Of a stretch of 60,432 nucleotides of DNA, positions 34,119 to 42,663 are shown in pieces. Location: the NCBI GenBank assembly GCA_018436785.1, contig JAHDKR010000003.1, positions 1 to 60,432 of the forward strand, read 5' to 3'. The translations under genes were made by a program, and so were the position numbers. The DNA is from Synergistaceae bacterium. GTDB taxonomy: Bacteria; Synergistota; Synergistia; Synergistales; Aminobacteriaceae. Positions within the stretch are counted from its first letter, which is position 1. Each line of letters starts with the position of its first letter. Under the pieces are notes generated by a model. That model saw nothing but the letters and a program-made list of their open reading frames with translations. It made no database searches and was not told where the DNA came from.

Positions 34119-34838
34119 TCATCTGTTCTTGCTGCTCCATCTGTGGCTGACCGCGTCGTAGGTGTACACCGTGTCCGCGGTGAAGATGGACGCCTTGTAC
34201 CCGTCGATAATGCATGCCTGAGGCGAAATCCCCTCCTTGACCACCCAATCATGGATCGTCATGTCGTAGAGCACGAGGTCGTTGTCCGACCAAGCTGCCG
34301 CAAGCACGTCGCCCGCCTGCGCCTTTTTCAGCGCGCCGTAGGGGAAGAACTGGGACGAAAGCCATTTTTTCAGCACCGGATCATACACCACAAGGCCTTC
34401 TTCGCCGGTCAGTATCGTCATTCCGCGCGAAAGCGACGCGCCGGTGAGTTTCCATGGAATGTAGTCGCTCCGAATCCATTCCTGCTTCTTCGCGTCGAAG
34501 ATCGAGGCCTCGTTTTCGTTCCAGACGAGCGCGTACTCGTCGGAGAGGGACCCCAGAAGCGTCCGGAAGTCGCTCTCCGAGAGCCACTGCTGGGTGCGCA
34601 CGTCGTAGACCCAGGCCGCATCCTCGCTCCAGACGAGGGCAAGATGGTTGTGGACGCGGTATCCGCTGGTCCTGAAATCGTTGAGGATGGACTGGCGTTT
34701 CAGCACCGGGTCGTACACCCGCACGGTGTGTGCGTCGATGAAGACCTGTACTTCAGCGAAAACCGGAAGCGCCGTCGCGATAAGGAGTATGCAGAGGACT
34801 GCGGAAAGTCCGAGAGATATCCGTTTCAGTGTATTCAT
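34119..34838 (-). CDS. beta-propeller-like exported repeat protein
   Basis: 239 residues. A signal peptide ends near PVFA. The mature protein is built of about five ~42-residue repeats, each with a 'vYDp..kkWl' core: VRVYDPVLKRQSI, AWVYDVRTQQWLS, ASIFDAKKQEWIR, LVVYDPVLKKWLS, LVLYDMTIHDWVV and VYTYDAVSHRWSS. This looks like blades of a small beta-propeller. No counterpart exists in the rightward arm. It lies between the ELPKG-type and CsgG-TPR genes, so it is probably a partner or ligand-binding lid of the assembly. Confidence 0.65.
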   Translation of the reverse strand: MNTLKRISLGLSAVLCILLIATALPVFAEVQVFIDAHTVRVYDPVLKRQSILNDFRTSGYRVHNHLALVWSEDAAWVYDVRTQQWLSESDFRTLLGSLSDEYALVWNENEASIFDAKKQEWIRSDYIPWKLTGASLSRGMTILTGEEGLVVYDPVLKKWLSSQFFPYGALKKAQAGDVLAAAWSDNDLVLYDMTIHDWVVKEGISPQACIIDGYKASIFTADTVYTYDAVSHRWSSKNR

Positions 34839-34888
34839 AGGATACCAGCTCCCTTCATGTGTGTTTCTGAACTTCTTCATTTATTCCC

Positions 34889-35674
34889 CTATTCCCCGAC
34901 AAGACGGAGCGTGTTTCCCTCGACGGTCTCCTCCTTCAGGTCCGGGCGTTTGGCGAGGAGGGCTGCGAGGAGTTGCCTGGCCGAACCGGAATAGGAAACG
35001 TCGATCTCCGCCCTGCCTCCGGCGAAACGGGAGACCGAGGCGTTCGAAGCGCCCGCGTCGCGGCAGCTTGCGGCAAGGGCGTGCGCCTCGGCGAACGAAC
35101 GCGCCGGAGCGATCACCAAAAACGTTGCTCCGGCCGAATCCGGCGGTTGAGGAGGCGTCTTGCCGAGGAGCGACGCCGCCGCGGAGCGTGTTGCAACCTC
35201 CACGGCTTTTCGCGCCGCCTCTTCCGCCGTGTACCCTATCTCCTTTGCGGAGGCGCTTCCGGCGGCGACCTGACGCGCGTTGGAAGCCGTGCACGCCGTC
35301 GCCGACACCGTCGCGGTCGCGGTGAAGAGACCGAATTCGTTCCGCACCGGAGACGGCACGGCGACGGAGCCCGAAAGGAGGACGGAGAAGCCGAATGTCC
35401 TGCCCAGCGCCATAATCGCCTCGACGTTCCCTTCGAGCGCCAGGATGGCCGCCTTGTTCTGGCGGATCCGTTCGAGCTGTTTTTCGTCGACGGCCTTGTA
35501 CCCTTCATCCAGAAGCGCCCGGATCAGTATCGATCTCGCGAGGGGGGCATGCGACGTCCCCTTCACAAGGACGGCGATAGTCTTGCCCTTCGGCAGTTCG
35601 GCCCGCGCCTCGCCGGACGGAAGAAGCGCAAAGAAAAAGATGACGGCCATGCAGACTGCGAGCATTTTTTTCAT
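34889..35674 (-). CDS. 'ELPKG' exported protein with extra FlgT-type C-terminal domain
   Basis: 261 residues. Signal peptide cleaved near GEARA. The mature start ELPKGKTIAVLVKGTSHAP and the later LERIRQNKAAILALEGNVEA match the 175-residue protein at 28254-28781. After GYTAEEAARKAVEVATRSA it has an extra ~80-residue domain (FLVIAPARSFAEAHALAASC) that resembles the C-terminal domain of the FlgT-like proteins (FKVTVSDLSFAEARSLRDSL). Shared domains suggest the two products work in one complex. Function unknown. Confidence 0.65.
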   Translation of the reverse strand: MKKMLAVCMAVIFFFALLPSGEARAELPKGKTIAVLVKGTSHAPLARSILIRALLDEGYKAVDEKQLERIRQNKAAILALEGNVEAIMALGRTFGFSVLLSGSVAVPSPVRNEFGLFTATATVSATACTASNARQVAAGSASAKEIGYTAEEAARKAVEVATRSAAASLLGKTPPQPPDSAGATFLVIAPARSFAEAHALAASCRDAGASNASVSRFAGGRAEIDVSYSGSARQLLAALLAKRPDLKEETVEGNTLRLVGE

Positions 35675-35679
35675 GGCAT

Positions 35680-36150
35680 TTACCTCACATCGGCGCGGAC
35701 GATTCTGCTCTCGGTGAAGAATCGCTTCAGCGGAACCGTCACCTCGACTGTGTACACCCCGTCCTTCACGCCCTGAAAATCGACCTGTCCGTCGACGACA
35801 TCGCCCTCTATCTCAATGGAGGTGATCTTCTCCGGAAGTCCGTGACGAATCTCATAAAGGAGACAGAGAAGATTGCGGCGCGCATCCGTCAGCGCCCCCC
35901 GTTTTGCCAGCATCTGGTCCTGCGGGGAGGTTGAAGGAAGAGGGGCCTTCCCCTGCGACGTCACGGACTCGCCCTTCCAGTCGACGACGCCGAAGCGAAA
36001 GACCTGAATATCTTCCGCAACGCTCTTCGACTCGACGATGGACTGAAAGAGAGCCGCCAAATCCTCCGTTCCCTCCGCAGGAAGCGACGCGAAGGCTGCG
36101 GAGGAGAAGAAAACGACCAGAAGGCACACAAGTACTCTGCAGACTCTCAA
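35680..36150 (-). CDS. small LPP20-like exported protein (leftward arm)
   Basis: 156 residues starting at TTG 36150. A signal peptide (~1-22) ends in SSAAFA. The centre has the LPP20 pattern QMLAKRGALTDARRNLLCL, and the C-terminus has a GVYTVEVTVPLKRF strand, matching LYYLKVDVPLYRL in the rightward-arm protein at 27761-28270. The neighbouring genes on both sides are 3-5 bases away, so the operon is tightly packed. Confidence 0.68.
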   Translation of the reverse strand: MRVCRVLVCLLVVFFSSAAFASLPAEGTEDLAALFQSIVESKSVAEDIQVFRFGVVDWKGESVTSQGKAPLPSTSPQDQMLAKRGALTDARRNLLCLLYEIRHGLPEKITSIEIEGDVVDGQVDFQGVKDGVYTVEVTVPLKRFFTESRIVRADVR

Positions 36151-36153
36151 CGT

Positions 36154-37293
36154 CTATCGCCCCTTTCGTCCGTTCACCGTCCCTGCGGTAATACCGGTGA
36201 TTTCTACGCCGAGCGCCTCCAGCGCGATGGCGATCTCCTCCGAAGAGGTTTCCGCCGACACATCCAGTTCCAGCGTCCGGTTCGCGTAGGCGCGCTGGTA
36301 GACTCCGTTGACGCCGCGTACCTCTCCCAGACTGTCTCGAAGCGACCTGGCCTCGGCGAATGAAAGATCGCTCACGGTGACCTTGAACGATCTTCCGGGG
36401 ATGCTGCCGGAAGCGCCGCTGACGAGCGCGTAGGCGACTGTGTGCAGCAGCGAGCCGGCCATGCGCGGGGACAGCTTTTGAAACGCCTTCATTGCGCCGT
36501 CGTTCGGCGACGTTCCCTGCACTCTCAGTTCGGAGCCCTCGGCGCCGATGATATGGGCCGTCTGGGTGATGATTGCTTTGAGCTGAAGCTGCGAGTTGAC
36601 TGCATAGAGCACGACGCCGGAAACTTTCTGTTTCGTCGCTGTGCTCGCCTGCGCCTTTCCGTGGATCAGCACGTCGGACTGAAAACTCCTTGCAAGCTCC
36701 TGAAGCACGGCAGTGTCGCCCGATATTTTCGCGGCTTCGATCTCTCCCTTGCGGATCGCCCCTGCCTGTCCCGGGTCGACGAGCATGTACCCAGCCTTCT
36801 GAAACGCTTTCAGTATTTCTCCCTCCGCTGTGGAGAGGAACTGCCGCTCGCCGTCGATAACTTCGTCGATGAGCACCATGATCCTCGGATTGCCTAGAGC
36901 GTCGATCACAGCGGGGCCGAGAACGCCGTCGAGCGTCGACGCCGAGACGGTGCACTGCGCGGTCAGGCGAAGAATGCCGTCGTTAGTTTGTTCTTCCTTC
37001 ACATTCTCCGTGGCTGTCACCAGCCCCTCCGAACGGGAGAAGACCGTGTCGCGGACCACCTCGAAGTCTTTCATCTCGGTGATGCCCTGAACCCGTGCGC
37101 CGATTCCCTTTTCGAGCGCGTTTCTGTAGAGTTGACGCCGCGCTTCTTCCCGCGCCCGTGCGACGTCTCCGTTCACGATCGCGGCCATTCCCTCCGCTTC
37201 GACGACGATCTTCTCCGTTCCGGAGGCGAGCGCCGGGAGAAGGAGCAGAAGAAGCGCGCAGGTACACAGTACGGAGAGGAGTGTCCGTCTCAT
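36154..37293 (-). CDS. FlgT-like exported protein (leftward arm)
   Basis: 379 residues with a signal peptide ending in ALASG. The FlgT_N-like region (~25-110) has IVVEAEGMAAIVNGDVARAR, then GARVQGITEMKDFEVVRDTVF. The middle domain starts NPRIMVLIDEVIDGERQF, and the C-terminal domain starts FKVTVSDLSFAEARSL. It aligns over its whole length with 26620-27789 and shares phrases such as LDGVLGPAVIDALGNPR. It follows the LPP20 gene by 4 bases. Confidence 0.75.
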   Translation of the reverse strand: MRRTLLSVLCTCALLLLLLPALASGTEKIVVEAEGMAAIVNGDVARAREEARRQLYRNALEKGIGARVQGITEMKDFEVVRDTVFSRSEGLVTATENVKEEQTNDGILRLTAQCTVSASTLDGVLGPAVIDALGNPRIMVLIDEVIDGERQFLSTAEGEILKAFQKAGYMLVDPGQAGAIRKGEIEAAKISGDTAVLQELARSFQSDVLIHGKAQASTATKQKVSGVVLYAVNSQLQLKAIITQTAHIIGAEGSELRVQGTSPNDGAMKAFQKLSPRMAGSLLHTVAYALVSGASGSIPGRSFKVTVSDLSFAEARSLRDSLGEVRGVNGVYQRAYANRTLELDVSAETSSEEIAIALEALGVEITGITAGTVNGRKGR

Positions 37294-37297
37294 AATG

Positions 37298-38230
37298 TCA
37301 CCGTTTAACCACTGTCACGCGGCAGGGAACGCGAAAGTCGTACGAGCTGCCGCGCACCTTCGCAGCGTCCGCGTTGCTGATGACGATATCGACGTTCTGC
37401 GGCGCGACGGTCCGCACCGCTTTTGCGACGAGAGGTGTGGAGGCGATTCGCGGAGCGCCCTTCGCATAGGCGAGGTTTGTGTGGTAGTCGCACAGACCGG
37501 AGGCGAGGAAGCGCTCCGCGTCGGCAAAGTCGATACCGTACACTTCCTTGCCGTTTTCGTCGACGACGCGGAAGATCATCGCCGGGATGAGAGGGAGATG
37601 CGTCGCGTCGATCAGCAGCCCCGATGCGCTGATCTTGCCTGCGGGAGGTGTCGGGGGAACGGGTTTCTGTCCCGGAGCCTTGGGAAGTCCCGGCAGCACG
37701 GCGGTGCGCACTTTTTCGAGTTTCACGCGCCCTGTGACGGTGTAGATCTCGCCGTCCCAGGACGCGTCGGAAATCTCGATTCCCTTGATGAGCCCCTGAA
37801 CCTCCGTCCGTACGGTATCGTTCGCCATGAAGTCGGTCATCGTCGTCTTCGCGTCCACGCGCACGCCCTGGATTGCCTCAAGAAGATTGCGCTGGAGGTC
37901 GACGATGGCCCCCCTGCGCGCAAGCAGTTTTCCCTGCGCGGTCTTTTCCTTGCCGGTCGGGGCGACGGCCTGTCCCGAGGCCTCGACGTAATCGTCGGTC
38001 CAGTTGACGCGGGCGAATTCAGTGCCGACGATCAGCGCGGACGGGGATGGAGCGGGGAGCGTTCCAGTATCGAATGCAGTGGAAACGTCGACCGCGGGCG
38101 CGGCCGGCACGGAATCTCCTGCCTCAGGCAGGTCTTCGATCGGCGGAAGGAACACCTCCTCCGTGGCAAACGCCGGAACTCCTAAGAGCAACAGGAACAG
38201 AAGACAAGAAACGAAGCGTTTTTGAGACAT
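37298..38230 (-). CDS. LPP20-domain exported protein (leftward arm)
   Basis: 310 residues. Signal peptide ends in VPAFA. An acidic, Ala/Pro-rich stretch (~20-70) is followed by an LPP20 domain (~80-180: GKLLARRGAIVDLQRNLLEA, VRTEVQGLIKGIEI, GEIYTVTGRVKL). The C-terminal domain contains SGLLIDATHLPLIPAMIFRV and ends with an RGSSYDFRVPCRVTVV strand, nearly the same ending as 25786-26616. GAGGAGGAG precedes ATG 38230. It is the first gene of the leftward operon. Confidence 0.8.
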   Translation of the reverse strand: MSQKRFVSCLLFLLLLGVPAFATEEVFLPPIEDLPEAGDSVPAAPAVDVSTAFDTGTLPAPSPSALIVGTEFARVNWTDDYVEASGQAVAPTGKEKTAQGKLLARRGAIVDLQRNLLEAIQGVRVDAKTTMTDFMANDTVRTEVQGLIKGIEISDASWDGEIYTVTGRVKLEKVRTAVLPGLPKAPGQKPVPPTPPAGKISASGLLIDATHLPLIPAMIFRVVDENGKEVYGIDFADAERFLASGLCDYHTNLAYAKGAPRIASTPLVAKAVRTVAPQNVDIVISNADAAKVRGSSYDFRVPCRVTVVKR

Positions 38231-38383
38231 CGCATACTCCTCCTCTCTAGTTTTTCGAGGAAGATGGGCCGAGGTTTATGTGCGGAGAGAAAAGAAAATG
38301 TATACCATTCTCGCGTCTTCCTCGTACACTATGATACTCTATTTACTTCGAATTTTCAACCGAAGCGCGATGTTGCTTTAATA
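38231..38383 (-). promoter_or_regulatory. upstream region of the leftward envelope operon
   Basis: This moderately AT-rich stretch must hold the operon promoter. On the minus strand a GGTATACAT box (around 38301-38309) could be a -10. Arms CGAGGAAGA (38256-38264) and TCTTCCTCG (38316-38324) could pair in the transcript leader. The TGTTCGAACA box of the other arm is absent. Confidence 0.35.
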
Positions 38384-38425
38384 GGAAAAAAGGCTGAAGC
38401 GCCTTCCTTAAGAAGCGCTTCAGCC
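38384..38425 (-). terminator. terminator of the second Fe(III)-type ABC operon
   Basis: On the minus strand GGCTGAAGCG pairs with CGCTTCAGCC (10 bp perfect) and is followed by six T residues. Confidence 0.92.
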
Positions 38426-38455
38426 AGTAATTTCTCGCAGGAGGTTTTTCTGGCG

Positions 38456-39535
38456 CTACGCTTCCGCAGGAAGAAAGTGCAGCCCCTCGGGGAGAAAACG
38501 CAGCTCCGCCTCCGCTCCGGGGGGGAGCGGGTCGCGCTCGAACGGGTTCGGAATGTGCACCGTAACCGGTTCGGTCCCGGGCAGCTCCACCTCGTACTCC
38601 ATCACGCTTCCCAGATAGGTGGCGCGGAGCACGGTCCCGGCTATCGCGTTCCTGCCGGAGTCTTCAAGAGGGGAGAGGCGCACGGCCTCGGGGCGGATCA
38701 TCGCCTCGTAGGCGCCCGCCGTCAGTTCTTCTCCGGCTTCTGGGCGCCAGGGCTTCCCCAGAAGCGTCCACGCGCCCGCAGCGTCCTTTTCGGCGGGAAG
38801 AAAGGCCGCCTTGCCGATGAAGGAGGCGACGAAGCGGTTCACGGGGCGGGCGTACAGCTCCCGCGGACTCCCCATCTGTTCGATGCGCCCCCGATTCATC
38901 ACGACGACGCGGTCGGAGATGCTCATGGCCTCGATCTGGTCGTGCGTCACGTAGATGCTCGTGATGCCGAGGCGCTGCTGCAACTTCCTGATGTCGATGC
39001 GCATCTGCTCGCGGAGCTTCGCGTCGAGGTTCGAGAGCGGTTCGTCGAAGAGAAGGACGGATGGCTCCATCACCACGGCGCGCGCCAGCGCCACCCGCTG
39101 CTGCTGTCCTCCGGAGAGCTGGCTCGGTTGGCGTTCCTCCAGCCCCTCCAGCCCGACCAGTTCCACGACGCGTTCGGTCCGCTCGCGGATCTCCTTCTTG
39201 CTCAGCTCCTTGAGCTTCAGGCCGAAGGCGATGTTGTCGCGCACGTCGAGGTGCGGGAAGATTGCGTACGACTGGAAGACCATCGTCGCGTTCCGCTTGT
39301 TCGGCGCGACGTCGTTCATCCGCCGCTCGCCGAAGAAGATGTTCCCCGAGGTGGGGTCCTCGAAGCCCGCGAGCATCCGGAGGAGCGTCGTCTTGCCGCA
39401 CCCCGAGGGGCCGAGGAGGGTGACCAGATCGCCGTCGCGGACCTCCAGCGAGACGGCGTCCACCGCCCGGAAGATGCTGCCCGGATCGTCGAAGCTGCCG
39501 AAATCCTTGGTTATAGAGTCGATGACTATTTTCAC
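38456..39535 (-). CDS. ABC importer ATPase, Fe(III) type (second system)
   Basis: 359 residues. Walker A GPSGCGKTT (near 41), signature LSGGQQQRVALARAV, Walker B LLFDEPLSNLD, switch YVTHDQIEAMS, then a TOBE-like C-terminal domain. It energises the permease encoded 4 bases upstream. Closely related to the ATPase at 13764-14840. Operon order is binding protein, permease, ATPase, as in the first system. Confidence 0.92.
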   Translation of the reverse strand: MKIVIDSITKDFGSFDDPGSIFRAVDAVSLEVRDGDLVTLLGPSGCGKTTLLRMLAGFEDPTSGNIFFGERRMNDVAPNKRNATMVFQSYAIFPHLDVRDNIAFGLKLKELSKKEIRERTERVVELVGLEGLEERQPSQLSGGQQQRVALARAVVMEPSVLLFDEPLSNLDAKLREQMRIDIRKLQQRLGITSIYVTHDQIEAMSISDRVVVMNRGRIEQMGSPRELYARPVNRFVASFIGKAAFLPAEKDAAGAWTLLGKPWRPEAGEELTAGAYEAMIRPEAVRLSPLEDSGRNAIAGTVLRATYLGSVMEYEVELPGTEPVTVHIPNPFERDPLPPGAEAELRFLPEGLHFLPAEA

Positions 39536-39539
39536 GAGC

Positions 39540-41231
39540 CTATTCCTCCTGAATCTGGATTGCCGCCATGCCGCCCGCGCGGCCGGGGACGAGGCGTGCG
39601 ATGATTGCCATCGCCGCCGTCACGATCACCACGAGAATCACGCTGAATGCCGCAGCCACGCCGAGACGCCCCGATCCCACCTGGTTCAGTATCTGCACCG
39701 TGAGCAGGTTCCAGTTGGCCGAGACGAGGAAGATGGCGGCGCTGATGGCGGTCATCGCGCGGACGAAGGCGAAGACGAGCCCCGAGAAGAAGGCCGGGGC
39801 GATGATCGGCAGCGTGACCTTCCGGAAGGTGGTCAGCTTGTCCGCGCCGAGGTTCTGCGCGGCCTCCTCAATGGACGGGTCGATCTGGCGGAGCACCGCG
39901 ATTCCCGACTGGATGCCGACGGGGATGTAGCGGAAGACGAAGTTCAGCACCAGGATCGCGAGCGTGCCGATCAGCATGAGGGGCGGCGTATTGAAGGCGA
40001 GGATGTACCCGATGCCGATCACGGAGCCGGGGACGGCGAAGTTGAGGATGGAGGTGAACTCCATGACCCCCTTGCCGGGGAACGAGGTGCGCACCACGAG
40101 GAAGGCGATGAGCATTCCCAGCACGCCGGAGAGCGGCGTGGCGCAGATCGCGACGATGAGCGTGTCGCGGATGGTCCCCATGCCGACGCTGAAGGCGTAG
40201 GCGAAGTGGTTCAGCGTAGGAGTGAAGTCGAAACCCCAGACGCGGGTGAACGCGCCGACGAAGATCGTCCCGTAGAAGAGGAGGACGAGGCCGCAGAAGG
40301 CGGCGGAGAAGGCGATGAGGCCGCGCCGCGCGTTTCTGCTCACAAGCTTGGATGAGGATGCGACAGGTTTCCCCGTTACGGTGGTGTACTGGCGCTTCTG
40401 CAGGTAGTAGCGCTGGATGGCGAAGGAGGTGATCGACGGGATCAGCAGCACCACCGCGAGAGCGGCCCCGAGCGGCAGGTTGAACGAGCCGGTGATCTCG
40501 AGGTAGGCCTGGGTGGAGAGCATGGGGAAGCGGCTTCCGGCGAGCACCAGCGGGTTGCCGAAGTCGGCGAGCGACTCTATGAGCACCACAAGGAAGGCGC
40601 TCGCGATTCCCGGCAGACTCAGCGGCAGCGTCACGCGCAGAAAGGTCTGGAGCCTCCCCGCGCCCACATTCATCGCCGCATCCTCCAGCGTCGGATTCAG
40701 CGACTCCATGACGCCCTTCAGCGTGAGGTAGGCCACCGGCGCGAAGGTGAAGATCTGCGACAGCAGCACGCCCTTGAAGCCGTAGATGTTGTAGTTTCGG
40801 ATTCCCAGCAGCCCCCGCGTGATCAGGCCGTTCGCGCCGAAGAGCATCAGGATGGAGAGCGCGCTCGTGAAGGGGGGCGAGATGATGGGGAGGATGAAGA
40901 GCAGGTGGAGCGCCTTCTTCCATGGGACCGACGTGCGCGTGATCGTGAACGCCGCCGCGAAGCCGACGAGCACGCTGCACGCGGCAGTGCAGAAGCCGAC
41001 GGTGAGACTGTTCCAGAGAGACGAGCGAAGGTAGTTGAACGTGAGGAAACGCGTATAGTTCTCGAGCGAAAACGCGCCCTGCTCCGACTGAAAGCTCTTG
41101 ACGAGCACGGAGAGCAGCGGGAAGACGACGAAGACGCCCAGCGACACGAAGAGCAGCACTACCAGAAGCGCGAGAAGGGGGTCGCGGGTCAGAAGCTGAA
41201 TCTCCCTTCTCCCGCGTGCGAATGCGGTCAT
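39540..41231 (-). CDS. ABC importer permease, Fe(III) type (second system)
   Basis: About 563 residues with twelve hydrophobic segments in two halves. EAA-type loops read EDAAMNVGAGRLQTF and EEAAQNLGADKLTTF. The start is uncertain: AGGAGG directly abuts a GTG at 41246, while ATG 41231 is 14 bases away. A rare start between them is possible. It forms the inner-membrane channel for ferric iron or a related ligand delivered by the protein at 41307-42317. Confidence 0.88.
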   Translation of the reverse strand: MTAFARGRREIQLLTRDPLLALLVVLLFVSLGVFVVFPLLSVLVKSFQSEQGAFSLENYTRFLTFNYLRSSLWNSLTVGFCTAACSVLVGFAAAFTITRTSVPWKKALHLLFILPIISPPFTSALSILMLFGANGLITRGLLGIRNYNIYGFKGVLLSQIFTFAPVAYLTLKGVMESLNPTLEDAAMNVGAGRLQTFLRVTLPLSLPGIASAFLVVLIESLADFGNPLVLAGSRFPMLSTQAYLEITGSFNLPLGAALAVVLLIPSITSFAIQRYYLQKRQYTTVTGKPVASSSKLVSRNARRGLIAFSAAFCGLVLLFYGTIFVGAFTRVWGFDFTPTLNHFAYAFSVGMGTIRDTLIVAICATPLSGVLGMLIAFLVVRTSFPGKGVMEFTSILNFAVPGSVIGIGYILAFNTPPLMLIGTLAILVLNFVFRYIPVGIQSGIAVLRQIDPSIEEAAQNLGADKLTTFRKVTLPIIAPAFFSGLVFAFVRAMTAISAAIFLVSANWNLLTVQILNQVGSGRLGVAAAFSVILVVIVTAAMAIIARLVPGRAGGMAAIQIQEE

Positions 41232-41306
41232 TCTGTTGATTGACACCTCCTAAGCAAAAGGGGGAAGAGGCAAGCCCCTTCCCCCGGTTCGTCGAAAGCG
41301 CGGCGG

Positions 41307-42317
41307 CTACTGACCGAGGACTTCCGTCACCCAGCGGTCGACGAGGCGCTTCTTCTCTCTCGCGGCCTCAAGACGGTCGTAGTCGATCAGCTTGATCTCG
41401 GAGAGCGGGGGAAGCCCTTCGCCTGCCGAGACGTCGGTGCGCACGGGGAAGAAGTAGGTCTTCTTCGCGCTGAGCACCTGCTGCCCTTCCTTGGAGACGA
41501 TCCAGTCGACAAGCGCCTTTGCGCTGTCGAGATTCTTCGCCCCCTTGATGATGGAGAGCGCCGCCGCCTCGTACCCCACGCCCTCGGCGGGGAAGACGAC
41601 CTGCGCCGGGTACCCCTCGTCCACCAGCTTCAGGAACGCCGGGGTGAACTGGATGGCGATGGACGTCTCGCGGATGGCGAGGTTCTTGCTGGGGCCGGTG
41701 CCGCTCTGCGTGTACGTCTGAATGTTCGGATTGAGTTCCTTCATGTACGCGTACGCCTCGTCCTCGCCGAACGTCTCGATCAGGGTCATGATCATGGCGT
41801 AGGCCGTGCCGGACGACTGCGGCGAGGGCATCTGAATCATCCCCTTGTACGCCGGGTCAAGCAGATCCTTCCACGACGCCGGAACGGACTTGCCGTCGGC
41901 CTTCAGCTCCTCGGGAAGCACGCCGAAGCCGAGCGGATTCATGTAGAACGCGTGCCAGTACCCCTCGGGATCCTTGAAGCCGGAAGCAAGGTCGCCCGCC
42001 GCCGCGGAGACGTACGGCTGCGTCAGGCCGCGGTCCTTTGCGATGATGTGATTCTCGTTGGGAGCGCCGAACCAGACGTCCGCCTGCGGATTGGCCTGCT
42101 CGGCCTCGATGCGGCTCATCGCCGGACCGGAGGAGAGAAAGACCATGTTCACCGTGATGCCGGTTGCCTTCGAGAACTCGTCGAGGAGGTTCTTCGCATT
42201 CTCCTCGTCCACGCTGGAATACACAACCAGCTCCTTCGCGAACGCCGCGCCGCCGAGGAACGCGAACGCCAAAAGCGCCGCGGTCGCGATGCACACCAGT
42301 TTTCCGTACCGTTTCAT
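41307..42317 (-). CDS. periplasmic binding protein, Fe(III) type (second system)
   Basis: 336 residues. Signal peptide ends in GAAFA before KELVVYSSVDEEN, the typical FbpA-like start (VVYSSVDEE). Later PQADVWFGAPNENH, GYWHAFYMNPLGFGV and QTYTQSGTGPSKNLA line the ligand cleft. The C-terminus is DRWVTEVLG. GGGAGGG precedes the ATG. TACAAT on the minus strand (42380-42385) may be its -10 box. Distinct in sequence from the protein at 10977-11972, which suggests different ligands. Confidence 0.88.
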   Translation of the reverse strand: MKRYGKLVCIATAALLAFAFLGGAAFAKELVVYSSVDEENAKNLLDEFSKATGITVNMVFLSSGPAMSRIEAEQANPQADVWFGAPNENHIIAKDRGLTQPYVSAAAGDLASGFKDPEGYWHAFYMNPLGFGVLPEELKADGKSVPASWKDLLDPAYKGMIQMPSPQSSGTAYAMIMTLIETFGEDEAYAYMKELNPNIQTYTQSGTGPSKNLAIRETSIAIQFTPAFLKLVDEGYPAQVVFPAEGVGYEAAALSIIKGAKNLDSAKALVDWIVSKEGQQVLSAKKTYFFPVRTDVSAGEGLPPLSEIKLIDYDRLEAAREKKRLVDRWVTEVLGQ

Positions 42318-42529
42318 TCTTCAAATCCCTCCCGAATCAGAGTGTAGGACTGCTCAAAGTGTTGCTGAAATCTTGCAGTATTGTAACACAAGGAAAGGGG
42401 CGAGAAGCGAGGGGGAAAGAACGACGTATGGTGTCTCTTGGGTATGATAACGTGGGGAAAAGGCTTAGGTACGCTCTGCTTGCGAAGCGAGTACAAGGAA
42501 GATCCTCGTGAGAAACCTGTGTGTTTCCG

Positions 42530-42558
42530 TTGTCATCCTCAGATGTCTTGTTTATAAT
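42530..42558 (+). promoter_or_regulatory. promoter of the Sel1-repeat gene
   Basis: TTGTCA (42530-42535) and TATAAT (42553-42558) are spaced by 17 bases, about 105 bases before ATG 42664. The rest of the 346-base gap 42318-42663 shows no gene. Confidence 0.7.
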
Positions 42559-42663
42559 GAGTCTCAAGAAGTCATTGCCATCGTGAAAAAGCATCATGAA
42601 TGTATATCAGGCCCGCTCGCCTCCAAGGCGGCCACACCACTTTTGAACGGAGGAAAAACGCTC

